Assembly (NCBI GenBank): GCA_003560165.1
Contig: PWJC01000057.1
Coordinates: forward strand, 1-36,401
Source: Bacteroidales bacterium
GTDB taxonomy: Bacteria; Bacteroidota; Bacteroidia; Bacteroidales; UBA7960
Reading direction: 5' to 3'
Length of the DNA: 36,401 nt
A program made the translations under genes and the position numbers. Below are positions 15,244-23,879 of the stretch, piece after piece. The notes beneath the pieces were generated by a model that saw only the letters and a program-made list of their open reading frames with translations, did not search any database and was not told the origin of the DNA. How positions within the stretch are numbered: the stretch's first letter is position 1; each line of letters opens with the position of its first letter.

Positions 15244-16911
15244 ATGCTCACACACCTCCTGATTGAGAACTATGCGCTCATACAAAAGCTGGATACCGGC
15301 TTCAGCGAGGGTCTCACGGTAATTACCGGAGAAACCGGTGCGGGAAAATCCATCCTTCTGGGAGCATTGTCGCTGATACTTGGGCAGCGGGCCGACACCA
15401 GGGTATTGAAGGATAAATCACGCAAATGCATTATTGAAGGAAGTTTTTCGCTCAGCGGGATTCCCATCCGGGATGTGTTTGATTCCCTCGACCTGGATTA
15501 CGACGAATTGTCCTGGTTCCGCAGAGAGATCACTCCCCAGGGCAAATCCAGGGCCTTCATCAACGACACCCCCGTAACCCTGCAGGTCATGAGGACCCTT
15601 TCCGAACGCCTCATCGACATTCACTCCCAGCACCAGAGCCTGCTGCTGGGCAACTCCGCTTTCGCGTACAACGTGCTTGACAGCTACGCCGGGCATATCG
15701 ACACCGTGAACGCCTTCAGGGCGGGTTACAATCAGTATCAACTCCTGCAGCAGGAGCTTCGGCAGTCAGAAGAGGCCGAAAAAAGCGCAAGGGCCGATTT
15801 GGATTATTATCACTATCAGCTCGACGAGCTCAAAAAAGCCCTGCCCACACCGGAAGAATACCGGCAGATGCTGGAGGAGGCGGAAATCTACCGGCACGCA
15901 GAGGAGATCAGCCACCGTCTTGAAAAGTCCGTATTCCTGCTGCAATACGCCGAGCCCAATCTGGCCGATACCCTCAACGAGATCATTTCACTCATCAGGC
16001 CGCTTGGGCGGTTGAACAAGGCCTACGATGAGCTGGCATCGCGGCTCAACTCGGTACTGATCGAAAGCAGGGACGTGGCCTCAGAGGCCGAAAGCCTGAA
16101 GGACGCCGTGGTGCACGACCCTGAGCAAGCCGCCCTGCTGGAAGCAAAACTCGACCAGGTTAACAAGCTGCTGTTCAAGCATCATGCCTCTGACATCGAC
16201 GATTTGCTCGCAACCAGGGATGCCTTTTCGCTCAAGATCGCCGGCGCCGTTTCGCTCGAGGAAAAAATCAGGGAATTGCGCAAAAAAGTCGTTGAAGCAG
16301 AAGGGGATTTGCAAAAACAGGCAGAGGCCCTCTCTTCGGCCCGCTCACGGGCCATCCCCGCCATGGAGAAGGAAATATCGGAGATGCTGAATGAGCTGGG
16401 CATGCCCGGTGCCCGCTTCAGGGTACGGCGGGAAGCCGCTGGCAAACTCACTCTCCACGGGACCGACCGCCTTGATTTCTTGTTCACCGCAAACACCGGC
16501 GCAACACCCCGGGAAGTGTCGAGGGTCGCATCAGGGGGAGAGCTTTCCCGCTTGATGCTGAGCTTCAAGAGCATGATCTCCCGCAAAAACCTCCTGCCCA
16601 CCATCATCTTCGACGAGATCGATACCGGGATATCCGGCGAAACCAGCCACCGTGTAGCCCATATATTGCACCGGATGTCGCACCATATGCAGGTAGTGGC
16701 CATAACCCATCTGCCACAGATCGCTGCCCGCGGAACAGACCACCTGCTGGTATACAAAACCGTGGAAGACGGAAAAACAAATACCCATATCCGGAAACTG
16801 ACTTCCGACGAACGCATTGCCGAGGTGGCCAGGATGCTTGGGGGAGAAAAGCCCACCAAAGCAATGGAGGAAAGCGCAAAAGAGTTAATTTTAAACAAAT
16901 TAAATAACTAA
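15244..16911 (+). CDS. recN: DNA repair protein RecN
   Basis: SMC-like ATPase that acts at DNA double-strand breaks early in recombination repair. The 555-residue length is normal. The Walker A motif G-E-T-G-A-G-K-S is near residue 30, with the conserved H-S-Q-H-Q-S-L-L after it. Two long coiled-coil stretches lie around residues 165-215 and 320-380. The ABC signature (V-A-S-G-G-E-L-S-R) and Walker B (I-I-F-D-E-I-D-T-G-I-S-G) are near the C-terminus, followed by I-T-H-L-P-Q-I-A. It ends the bamD-rpoZ-coaBC-porD run, and fabI starts 16 bp later. Confidence 0.97.
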   Translation: MLTHLLIENYALIQKLDTGFSEGLTVITGETGAGKSILLGALSLILGQRADTRVLKDKSRKCIIEGSFSLSGIPIRDVFDSLDLDYDELSWFRREITPQGKSRAFINDTPVTLQVMRTLSERLIDIHSQHQSLLLGNSAFAYNVLDSYAGHIDTVNAFRAGYNQYQLLQQELRQSEEAEKSARADLDYYHYQLDELKKALPTPEEYRQMLEEAEIYRHAEEISHRLEKSVFLLQYAEPNLADTLNEIISLIRPLGRLNKAYDELASRLNSVLIESRDVASEAESLKDAVVHDPEQAALLEAKLDQVNKLLFKHHASDIDDLLATRDAFSLKIAGAVSLEEKIRELRKKVVEAEGDLQKQAEALSSARSRAIPAMEKEISEMLNELGMPGARFRVRREAAGKLTLHGTDRLDFLFTANTGATPREVSRVASGGELSRLMLSFKSMISRKNLLPTIIFDEIDTGISGETSHRVAHILHRMSHHMQVVAITHLPQIAARGTDHLLVYKTVEDGKTNTHIRKLTSDERIAEVARMLGGEKPTKAMEESAKELILNKLNN

Positions 16912-16927
16912 CATAAATAACTGTTTT

Positions 16928-17797
16928 ATGAGCAACCAGCTTTTAAAAGGGAAGAGGGGATTGATCTTTGGCGCACTCGATGCCAATTCCATCGCCTGGT
17001 ACGTGGCCGAAAAAGCACATGCGCACGGGGCAAAGTTCGTATTGACCAATGCACCCATTGCCCTAAGGAAGGGGGATATCTTCAAACTGGGGGAGAAAAC
17101 CGGCAGCGAGGTCATTCCGGCAGATATCACCCAGGTTGATGAACTCGAGGGCCTGTTCCAGGAAACCCAATCCATACTGGGTGGAAACCTCGATTTTATC
17201 CTTCATTCGGTGGGCATGTCGCCCAATGTGCGCAAGAACCTGCCCTATACCGACATTGATTACAATTACCTGGCGAAAACCCTTGATGTTTCGGCCATTT
17301 CGTTGCATAAGGTATTGCAGGTGGCCTGGAAAATGGACGCCATCAACTCCTGGGGCTCGGTGGTGGCACTGAGCTATATTGCTGCCCAGCGAACCTTTTC
17401 GACATACAGCGACATGGCACAGGCCAAGGCGATGCTAGAATCCATCGTCCGGAGCTTTGGTTACCATTATGGGGTAAAAAAGAAGGTGAGGATCAACAGC
17501 GTTTCTCAATCGCCGACCATTACTACCGCAGGCACCGGCGTGGGAGGTTTCAAAAGCTTTTATGCCTATGCCAATTGCATGTCACCGCTCGGAAATGCTT
17601 CTTCCGATGATTGTGCCAATTACTGCATCAGTCTTTTTTCTGACCTGACACGCAAGGTCACCATGCAGAATCTGTTCCACGACGGTGGCTACTCCACCAT
17701 GGGCATCAGCGATACCCTGATCAAAAGCTGCTTTACCTGCCAGGGCGAGTGCTTTGACGACATTGTTGAAAAAGAAAGGGTGATGGGGAAAAAATAA
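16928..17797 (+). CDS. fabI: Enoyl-ACP reductase
   Basis: NADH-dependent enoyl-ACP reductase that completes each fatty-acid elongation cycle. The 289-residue SDR-fold protein has the FabI N-terminus (L-L-K-G-K-R-G-L-I-F-G-A-L-D-A-N-S-I-A-W), H-S-V-G-M-S, and the catalytic tyrosine and lysine in Y-S-D-M-A-Q-A-K. It ends with a C-terminal extension containing S-C-F-T-C-Q-G-E-C, longer than the 262-residue E. coli enzyme; the three cysteines are notable. It starts 16 bp after recN. The same operon position directly ahead of an electron-transfer flavoprotein operon is probably coincidence, as the ETF genes have their own promoter. Confidence 0.93.
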   Translation: MSNQLLKGKRGLIFGALDANSIAWYVAEKAHAHGAKFVLTNAPIALRKGDIFKLGEKTGSEVIPADITQVDELEGLFQETQSILGGNLDFILHSVGMSPNVRKNLPYTDIDYNYLAKTLDVSAISLHKVLQVAWKMDAINSWGSVVALSYIAAQRTFSTYSDMAQAKAMLESIVRSFGYHYGVKKKVRINSVSQSPTITTAGTGVGGFKSFYAYANCMSPLGNASSDDCANYCISLFSDLTRKVTMQNLFHDGGYSTMGISDTLIKSCFTCQGECFDDIVEKERVMGKK

Positions 17798-17841
17798 GCA
17801 GGGTTTCACTGATTGTTCTGTTTTCCCCTTAAAAAACACCG

Positions 17842-17872
17842 GCATTTTGTAAAAAAAATATATACAAAATGC
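17842..17872. terminator. AT-rich inverted repeat after fabI, possible terminator
   Basis: A perfect 10-bp stem (GCATTTTGTA at 17842-17851, its complement at 17863-17872) closes an 11-nt A-rich loop, 45 bp past the fabI stop. No T tract follows on the plus strand, so it is not a classical intrinsic terminator. A T run exists on the minus-strand side. The rest of the 287-bp fabI-etfB gap holds the etfB promoter and GC-rich leader. Confidence 0.45.
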
Positions 17873-17955
17873 TGATGTACAGGTGGAAGCGATTCGCTTT
17901 CACTTGCTTTTTTTCCATTCGTGGGTGTATGGGTCTGAACGAAAAAAAAATCCTG

Positions 17956-17963
17956 TATATTTG
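17956..17963 (+). promoter_or_regulatory. Promoter -7 box for the etf operon
   Basis: TATATTTG matches TAnnTTTG exactly. Transcription starting just downstream would give a leader of about 115 nt before the etfB ATG. A clear -33 TTG was not found. Confidence 0.55.
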
Positions 17964-18002
17964 TAGCCTTTCCAGGTGCAGGCCTTTCCGGTAGTGCCAG
18001 CC

Positions 18003-18049
18003 CCGGAGCCGGCAGCAGCCGGAACAGCCCGTGCCGGAGCCGGCACGGG
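18003..18049 (+). repeat. GC-rich direct and inverted repeat in the etfB leader
   Basis: The 12-mer CCGGAGCCGGCA occurs twice (18003-18014 and 18034-18045). The second copy lies inside a perfect 10-bp hairpin (arms 18028-18037 and 18040-18049, only 2 nt between arms, so the real loop opens a pair or two). The structure ends 35 bp before the etfB ATG, in a leader that is otherwise AT-rich. Confidence 0.8.
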
Positions 18050-18084
18050 AAACAGGCAAATAACCCAATCCAATACCCTCAATC

Positions 18085-18834
18085 ATGAACATTTTAGTTT
18101 GTATCAGTCAGGTTCCCGATACCACTACCAGGGTGAAATTTACCGGCAACAACACCAAGCTGGATACTACGGGCATTCAATGGGTCATCAATCCGTGGGA
18201 TGAACTCTCACTGACACGGTCACTCGAGCTCAAAGAGGACGCTTCGGCAGGGGTTGACCGGGTATCTGTTGCCCATGTCGGGCCCGCTTCCTCCGAACCC
18301 ACCATCAGAAAGGCCCTTGCCATCGGGGCCGATGATGCCTACCGCGTCAACACCGAAGCCAGCGGGGCTTTCCCCGTTGCTGTTCAATTGGCCAAAGTGG
18401 TCAGGGAAGAAAACTTCGATGTGATACTTTGCGGTATCGAGTCGAGCGATTACAACGGCTCGAGCGTTGGCGGGATGCTGGCCGAATTACTCGATTATCC
18501 TTCGGTATCGGGCATTTCAGGCCTGAATGTCGAAAACGGAGAACCCGAGCTGATCCGGGAGATCGACGGCGGCAAGGAAGTACTGAGCCTTCCAGTGCCC
18601 TTTGTGGGAATCGTCCAGAAGGGAATCGCCAAAGAGCCCCGGATCGCAGCCATGAGGGGCATCATGCAGGCCCGCACCAAACCCATCAGGGTGATTGATC
18701 CCGATGAGGTGGAGCCACTGGCAGAATACCTTGATTTTGAGCCTCCCCAGCCAAGGCCGGCTTGCATATTTATTGATCCGGACCATCCAGAAAAGCTGAT
18801 CGGGCTTTTACAGAACGAAGCCAAAGTGATCTGA
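18085..18834 (+). CDS. etfB: Electron transfer flavoprotein beta subunit
   Basis: Small subunit of the flavoprotein that takes electrons from acyl-CoA dehydrogenases. The 249-residue protein begins M-N-I-L-V-C-I-S-Q-V-P-D-T, the family start, and carries I-N-P-W-D-E, the C-G-I-E-S-S-D motif and A-L-A-I-G-A-D-D-A. It binds AMP in the canonical heterodimer. It is the first gene of etfB-etfA-oxidoreductase-CCG-ACAD, with etfA 26 bp downstream. The structured GC-rich leader upstream could modulate expression. Confidence 0.95.
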   Translation: MNILVCISQVPDTTTRVKFTGNNTKLDTTGIQWVINPWDELSLTRSLELKEDASAGVDRVSVAHVGPASSEPTIRKALAIGADDAYRVNTEASGAFPVAVQLAKVVREENFDVILCGIESSDYNGSSVGGMLAELLDYPSVSGISGLNVENGEPELIREIDGGKEVLSLPVPFVGIVQKGIAKEPRIAAMRGIMQARTKPIRVIDPDEVEPLAEYLDFEPPQPRPACIFIDPDHPEKLIGLLQNEAKVI

Positions 18835-18860
18835 TCCTTATTAATTCAAATTGTTTACCT

Positions 18861-19832
18861 ATGTCAGTTATTGTATATACAGAAAACTGGGACGGAAAAT
18901 TCAAGAAGCTCTCTTTTGAGCTCGCCTCGTACGCGACAAAACTTGCCGAAATGCTCGGAAGCGAAGCGGTTGCCCTTTCTCTTGGGCCGGTGGGGGAGGA
19001 GGAATTGCGCAAACTGGGCAAATACGGGATCAGCAGGATCCTCAGCATGGAAAACAACAGCCTCGAGCCATTCGACCCCAGGCTCTATACCGGGGCCATC
19101 GCTTCCGCAGCCGGCCGTGAGTCGGCCGGGGTGATCATCATGGCCAACAACAACACCGGGAAAGCTTTGGCGCCCAGGCTTGCTGTCCGCCTGAAAGCGG
19201 CTATCTGCCCGGGAGCCATCCGCCTGCCTGAAAGCACCGCACCTTTTGTGGTCAGCAAGCGTGTTTTTTCGGGAAATGCCATCGCCAGGACCGAACTGAA
19301 AACCGGTGTGAAGATCATCACCCTCACCCAGAACTCCTTCGACCTGGTCGAACGGCCCGTTGAGCCCCGTATCGAAACCATTGACGCCGGCCTTGACGGA
19401 GGGACTTCACCGCTTCGGATAAAAGAGGTGCAAAAACAAAGCGGAAATCTTCTGCTGACCGATGCCGAAATCGTGGTATCGGGAGGCCGGGGCATGAAAT
19501 CGTCCGAAAACTGGGGGCCGATCGAAGAACTTGCCGAACTGCTTGGCGGGGCCACCGCCTGTTCTCGCCCGGTTTCGGACGAAGGCTGGCGTCCCCACGA
19601 AGAGCATACCGGTCAAACAGGAAAGATCATTGCCCCCAACCTGTATTTTGCCATCGGTATTTCGGGAGCCACCCAGCATTTGGCCGGAATCAGTTCATCA
19701 AAATACATCGTGGCCATTAACAACGACAAGGATGCCCCGGTGTTTGAAGCGGCACAATACGGCATTGTGGGCGATGCCTCCAAAGTGTTGCCGAAGCTGG
19801 TGAAAGCTCTCAGGAAGGCCAAATCTGAATAA
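18861..19832 (+). CDS. etfA: Electron transfer flavoprotein alpha subunit
   Basis: FAD-binding subunit of the electron transfer flavoprotein. The 323-residue protein has the variable N-terminal domain and the conserved C-terminal FAD domain, with S-G-G-R-G-M-K-S, the G-Q-T-G-K stretch, [13 protein letters not shown] and [11 protein letters not shown]. All typical FAD contacts appear intact. It is placed between etfB and the membrane Fe-S oxidoreductase, so electrons most likely pass from the ETF dimer to that complex rather than to a classical ETF:ubiquinone oxidoreductase, which is not seen in this window. Confidence 0.96.
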   Translation: MSVIVYTENWDGKFKKLSFELASYATKLAEMLGSEAVALSLGPVGEEELRKLGKYGISRILSMENNSLEPFDPRLYTGAIASAAGRESAGVIIMANNNTGKALAPRLAVRLKAAICPGAIRLPESTAPFVVSKRVFSGNAIARTELKTGVKIITLTQNSFDLVERPVEPRIETIDAGLDGGTSPLRIKEVQKQSGNLLLTDAEIVVSGGRGMKSSENWGPIEELAELLGGATACSRPVSDEGWRPHEEHTGQTGKIIAPNLYFAIGISGATQHLAGISSSKYIVAINNDKDAPVFEAAQYGIVGDASKVLPKLVKALRKAKSE

Positions 19833-19879
19833 ACCGGCACGGCCTGCCGGGCCCGAAGCCTTCTAATAATTTCTACCAG

Positions 19880-21187
19880 ATGATCGCCAATTTCATTTTC
19901 AGCCTGCTCCTTATTGCGGCTGCCTGGTTGTTCACCAGGAATGTCAAAAGGATCTCCCGCAACATCAGAATGGGAAAAAAGGTCAGCATCAACGACCAAA
20001 AGCCCAAAAGATGGAAGCTCATGGCCCGGGTGGCCATCGGACAATCAAAAATGACCACCCGTCCGGTCTCAGCAATCATGCACCTTTTCGTCTATGTGGG
20101 ATTTATCGTGATCAACATCGAAATGATCGAGATCCTGATCGACGGTGTTTTTGGCACCCACCGCATACTTTCTTTTGCCGGCAGCGCTTACCCGGTCCTG
20201 ATCTCCCTGTTCGAAATATTTGCCCTGTTGGTCATCGTGGCCTGTATCGTTTTCCTTATCAGAAGGAACTGGATCAGGCTCGGCAGGTTCTGGACCAGGG
20301 AAATGACCCCCTGGCCCCGGAGCGATGCCAACATCATCCTGGTTACCGAGATCCTGCTCATGTCGTCCATTTTGCTGATGAATGCCTCCGACGGCTTGCT
20401 TCAGGACAGGGGAAGCCTGCATTATGCGGTGGTGGGTCCCTTCCTGATCAGCGACCTGATCAAACCCCTGCTTGCCGGGCTGCCAGATGCTTCCCTGATT
20501 GTGATTGAACGCTCGACCTGGTGGTTCCACATCATCGGCGTGCTTGTCTTTTTGAATTACATTACCTACTCCAAGCATTTTCACATCCTGCTTTCCTTCC
20601 CCAATGTGTATTATTCCAAATTGGGTCCGTTGGGAAAAATGGACAATATGCCCTCCATCACCCAGGAGGTCAAACTGATGCTGAACCCCCAGATAACGGC
20701 CGATCACACCGCCAACGAAGAAGAGATGGGGCAGTTCGGTGCCAGGGATGTCAATGACCTTAATTGGAAACTGTTGATGGATGCCTATACCTGTACCCAA
20801 TGCGGACGATGTACATCGAGTTGCCCGGCCAGCATGACAGGTAAAAAACTGTCGCCAAGGAAAATTGTCATGGACGTGCGCTTCAGGGCCGAGGAACTGG
20901 GAAGGTATTTGCACAGGAACGGGAATGGCAAGGGCGACGGAAAGTCGCTGTTCGACCGCATCGAAGCAGAAGAATTATGGGCCTGCACTACCTGCAATGC
21001 CTGTGTTGAGGAATGTCCGGTAAACATCGACCCGCTGGCCGTAATCCTCGAGCTCAGGCGCTACCTGGTCATGGAAAAAGCCGCTGCTCCCGGCGAACTG
21101 AATGCCACGTTTTCCAATATGGAAAACAACGGGGCCCCCTGGCAGTTTTCGAACGAAGACCGCATGCAGTGGGCCGGAACAAATTGA
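19880..21187 (+). CDS. Membrane heme b/Fe-S oxidoreductase, ETF:quinone (EtfD-like)
   Basis: The N-terminal half has five or so membrane helices (residues about 1-18, 63-90, 100-125, 145-165 and 205-230) of the NarI-like type. Candidate heme ligands are His in I-M-H-L-F and W-F-H-I-I-G. The C-terminal half carries two 4Fe-4S sites: [12 protein letters not shown] and [12 protein letters not shown]. EtfD/DgcB-type proteins fuse these parts with CCG domains and pass ETF electrons to menaquinone. Here the protein stops after the clusters at 435 residues, and the CCG part is the next gene, 14 bp away. Function as the ETF exit to quinone is inferred from domains plus operon. Confidence 0.85.
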   Translation: MIANFIFSLLLIAAAWLFTRNVKRISRNIRMGKKVSINDQKPKRWKLMARVAIGQSKMTTRPVSAIMHLFVYVGFIVINIEMIEILIDGVFGTHRILSFAGSAYPVLISLFEIFALLVIVACIVFLIRRNWIRLGRFWTREMTPWPRSDANIILVTEILLMSSILLMNASDGLLQDRGSLHYAVVGPFLISDLIKPLLAGLPDASLIVIERSTWWFHIIGVLVFLNYITYSKHFHILLSFPNVYYSKLGPLGKMDNMPSITQEVKLMLNPQITADHTANEEEMGQFGARDVNDLNWKLLMDAYTCTQCGRCTSSCPASMTGKKLSPRKIVMDVRFRAEELGRYLHRNGNGKGDGKSLFDRIEAEELWACTTCNACVEECPVNIDPLAVILELRRYLVMEKAAAPGELNATFSNMENNGAPWQFSNEDRMQWAGTN

Positions 21188-21201
21188 TAACGAAGGGCTT
21201 C

Positions 21202-21999
21202 ATGCAGACAAAAGAAAAAATAGAAATTCCGGTCATGGCCGATCTGACCGCAAAGGGCGAAAAACCCGAATACCTGTTCTGGGTGGGATGCGCGGGGGCA
21301 TTCGACGACAGGTACAAAAAGGTCACCAGGGCCTTTGCCAGGATATTGAATCATCTCGGATGCAGTTATGCCGTGCTTGGAAAAGAAGAATCCTGTACGG
21401 GCGATCCGGCCAGGCGCGCCGGCAACGAAATGCTCTTTCAGATGCAGGCACTGCAGCTGATCGAACTCTTTCATTCATACGAGATCGGTAAAATCATCAC
21501 CATCTGCCCCCATTGCTACAATGTGTTCAAAAACGAGTATCCCGATCTGGGCGGGCATTTCGAGGTGATCAGTTATGTCGATTTCCTTGACAAAGCCATC
21601 CGGGTGGGCCAGCTGAAGCCCGATTTCGAAAAATTTTCCGGTGTGCGCATCACCTACCACGATCCCTGCTACCTTGGCCGGGCCAACGGCATTTACGAGT
21701 CTCCCCGCAGCATTCTCAATTCCCTTACCGGCAAACTCCTGGAAATGAAAAGGAACAGCCAGCTCGCCCTCTGTTGCGGGGCAGGGGGGGGGCAGATGTT
21801 CAAGGAGGCCGAAAAGGGCGATAAGGAAATCTTTATCGAACGTACCGGAGAAGCCCTGGCCACCGAACCTGATATCATTGCCACTGCATGCCCGTTTTGC
21901 ATGATCATGATCACCGACGGCATCAAATACAAAAATCGGGAAGATGAAGTGAAGAATTATGACATTGCTGAGCTCATTGCCCTCTCGCTGGGCAATTAA
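21202..21999 (+). CDS. CCG-domain (HdrB/GlpC-like) oxidoreductase subunit
   Basis: The 265-residue protein has two cysteine-rich CCG domains, as in HdrB, GlpC and the C-terminal part of EtfD. The first is W-V-G-C-A-G, E-E-S-C-T-G-D and C-P-H-C-Y-N; the second is H-D-P-C-Y-L-G-R, C-C-G-A-G-G-G and C-P-F-C. Such domains bind unusual Fe-S clusters or mediate disulfide chemistry. Start ATG 21202 was chosen because it leads straight into the M-A-D-L-T-A-K-G region; the much longer open frame to 21013 runs back into the previous gene. It very likely forms one complex with the preceding membrane protein. Confidence 0.88.
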   Translation: MQTKEKIEIPVMADLTAKGEKPEYLFWVGCAGAFDDRYKKVTRAFARILNHLGCSYAVLGKEESCTGDPARRAGNEMLFQMQALQLIELFHSYEIGKIITICPHCYNVFKNEYPDLGGHFEVISYVDFLDKAIRVGQLKPDFEKFSGVRITYHDPCYLGRANGIYESPRSILNSLTGKLLEMKRNSQLALCCGAGGGQMFKEAEKGDKEIFIERTGEALATEPDIIATACPFCMIMITDGIKYKNREDEVKNYDIAELIALSLGN

Positions 22000-22021
22000 C
22001 AAACAAAAACAGCCTTAAAAC

Positions 22022-23806
22022 ATGGACAAAAAAAAATACCTGAAAAGCGGAGAATTTCTCGTCAGAGAGGTGGATTCCAGGGATGTGTTCGTACCGGAAG
22101 AGTTCGATGAGGAACAGAAAATGATCGCACAAACCTGCAAGGACTTCCTGGAAGCCGAAGTATATCCGAATCTCGACCAGCTGGACAAAGGAGACAGGCA
22201 GCTGATGAAAGACATATTGAAGAAATCGGGAGAACTTGGCCTGATGGGCATCTCCCTGCCAGAGGAATATGGCGGCTTCGGCCAATCATTCGTTACCCAG
22301 ATGCTGGCAGCCGAGACCATTGGGGCAGGTTATTCGTTTTCTGTTGCCTTCATGGCCCATTGCGGCATCGGCACCCTTCCCATCATGTATTATGGGAATG
22401 AAGAACAACGCCAAAAATACGTAAGCCGGCTGGCCACCGGAGAGCTCCTGGGCGCCTATTGCCTTACCGAGCCAGGGGCCGGAAGCGATGCCAACTCGGG
22501 CAAGTCGTCGGCCAGCCTGTCGGACGATGGCAAGCACTATATTTTAAACGGACAGAAGATGTGGATCACCAATGCCGGCTTTTGCGACACCCAGGTGGTG
22601 TTTGCCAAGATCGACAAGGACCGCATCCTGAGTGCCTTCATTGTAGACACAGAAATGCCAGGTGTGGTCATCGGGCCCGACGAACACAAAATGGGCATCA
22701 AGGGTTCTTCAACGGCACAGATCTATTACAACGACGTTAAAGTCCCTGTCGGAAACCTGCTCGGGGCCAGGGGAGAGGGTTTCCGGATTGCCCTGAGCAT
22801 TCTGCATATGGGCCGGATGAAGCTTGGGGCCAACGTGATCGGAGCCGCAAAAATGGCCATCGATGATGCGGTAAAGTATGCCAACGAAAGGAAGCAGTTC
22901 TGCGTACAGATAGCTACCTTCGGTGCCATCCAACATAAACTGGCCGAAATGGTGATCCGCACCTTTGCTCACGAATCGGCCATATACCGGGTAAGCAAAG
23001 ACATCGACGACCTGATGGAAAAATTCAAGGCAACCGAAGGTTGCGACATTGGACGCGGCGCCATTGATGCCATCAGCCACTATGCCGTCGAAGACGCCAT
23101 TCTGAAGGTATACGGCTCCGAAATGCTCGACTTCGTAGTGGATGAGGCTGTCCAGATACACGGCGGAATGGGGTATTCGTCCGAAATGAATGTGGAAAGG
23201 GGATATCGCGACTCACGGATCAATCGCATTTTTGAGGGCACCAATGAGATCAACAGGCTTCTGGTAGTGGATACCGCCATGAAACGCTCCATGAAAGGGG
23301 ATTATGATCTCTTCGGGAAGGCCGCCGAACTCTATCAGCAAATGGGTTCACTCACCCACGGGCAGAAAGACGGTGAAAGCTACCATGAAGAGAAATGGCG
23401 CTGCCTCATCAACATGAAAAAAGCCATCCTGCTGGTCATCCACGCCGCTTCGGCAGGTTTCGGGAAGAAGCTCTCCAGGGAGCAGGAGGTGATGAACAAC
23501 CTGGCCGACATGATCTCCGAACTTTATATAGCGGAGTCACTGGCCCTGAGGGTGGAAAAGATCGAACCGATCAAAGGGGGTGATGCCGGGCTATACAAAA
23601 ACATGCTGGATGTGTTTGTGTACGACGCCGCGTCCAGAATCCGCAAATGGGGGCTGGATGCTGTCTACTCGATGCCCGCCTCGCCCGATCAGGCTTCCCT
23701 GGCCGGGGCCATCTCCGTTCTGACCACCGTTTCGGGGGTCAACGTGAAGGATGCCCGCCGACAGATCGCTGCCAGGCTGATTGAAGACAACGCATACAGG
23801 ATTTGA
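22022..23806 (+). CDS. Acyl-CoA dehydrogenase, long form with C-terminal extension
   Basis: FAD enzyme that forms the alpha-beta double bond of fatty acyl-CoA and hands electrons to ETF. The core shows the usual N-terminal helical, beta and C-terminal helical domains: G-I-S-L-P-E-E-Y-G-G-F-G, Y-C-L-T-E-P-G-A-G-S-D, M-W-I-T-N-A-G and Q-I-H-G-G-M-G-Y. The catalytic base is the Glu in F-E-G-T-N-E-I-N-R. At 594 residues it exceeds the common 380-residue enzyme by a helical extension of about 170 residues, as in VLCAD-like forms. It closes the ETF operon, 22 bp after the CCG gene. Chain-length preference cannot be told. Confidence 0.95.
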   Translation: MDKKKYLKSGEFLVREVDSRDVFVPEEFDEEQKMIAQTCKDFLEAEVYPNLDQLDKGDRQLMKDILKKSGELGLMGISLPEEYGGFGQSFVTQMLAAETIGAGYSFSVAFMAHCGIGTLPIMYYGNEEQRQKYVSRLATGELLGAYCLTEPGAGSDANSGKSSASLSDDGKHYILNGQKMWITNAGFCDTQVVFAKIDKDRILSAFIVDTEMPGVVIGPDEHKMGIKGSSTAQIYYNDVKVPVGNLLGARGEGFRIALSILHMGRMKLGANVIGAAKMAIDDAVKYANERKQFCVQIATFGAIQHKLAEMVIRTFAHESAIYRVSKDIDDLMEKFKATEGCDIGRGAIDAISHYAVEDAILKVYGSEMLDFVVDEAVQIHGGMGYSSEMNVERGYRDSRINRIFEGTNEINRLLVVDTAMKRSMKGDYDLFGKAAELYQQMGSLTHGQKDGESYHEEKWRCLINMKKAILLVIHAASAGFGKKLSREQEVMNNLADMISELYIAESLALRVEKIEPIKGGDAGLYKNMLDVFVYDAASRIRKWGLDAVYSMPASPDQASLAGAISVLTTVSGVNVKDARRQIAARLIEDNAYRI

Positions 23807-23844
23807 ATGTGATGCGAAGCGCATTCAGGAATCAGTAAACATCG

Positions 23845-23879
23845 AAAAGAAAAGGGGACATCAGGTCCCCTTTTCTTTT
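23845..23879. terminator. Bidirectional terminator shared by the ACAD and clpC genes
   Basis: A 15-bp perfect stem (arms 23845-23859 and 23865-23879) closes a 5-nt loop, with A/T outer pairs giving T runs on both strands. It lies 38 bp after the acyl-CoA dehydrogenase stop. For clpC, the upstream arm is coding sequence and the stop codon (23861-23863) is in the loop. Confidence 0.92.

Noticed and set aside
17829-18092. Minus-strand frames through the fabI-etfB gap
   Set aside because: No recognisable content; they overlap a promoter and a hairpin-rich leader.
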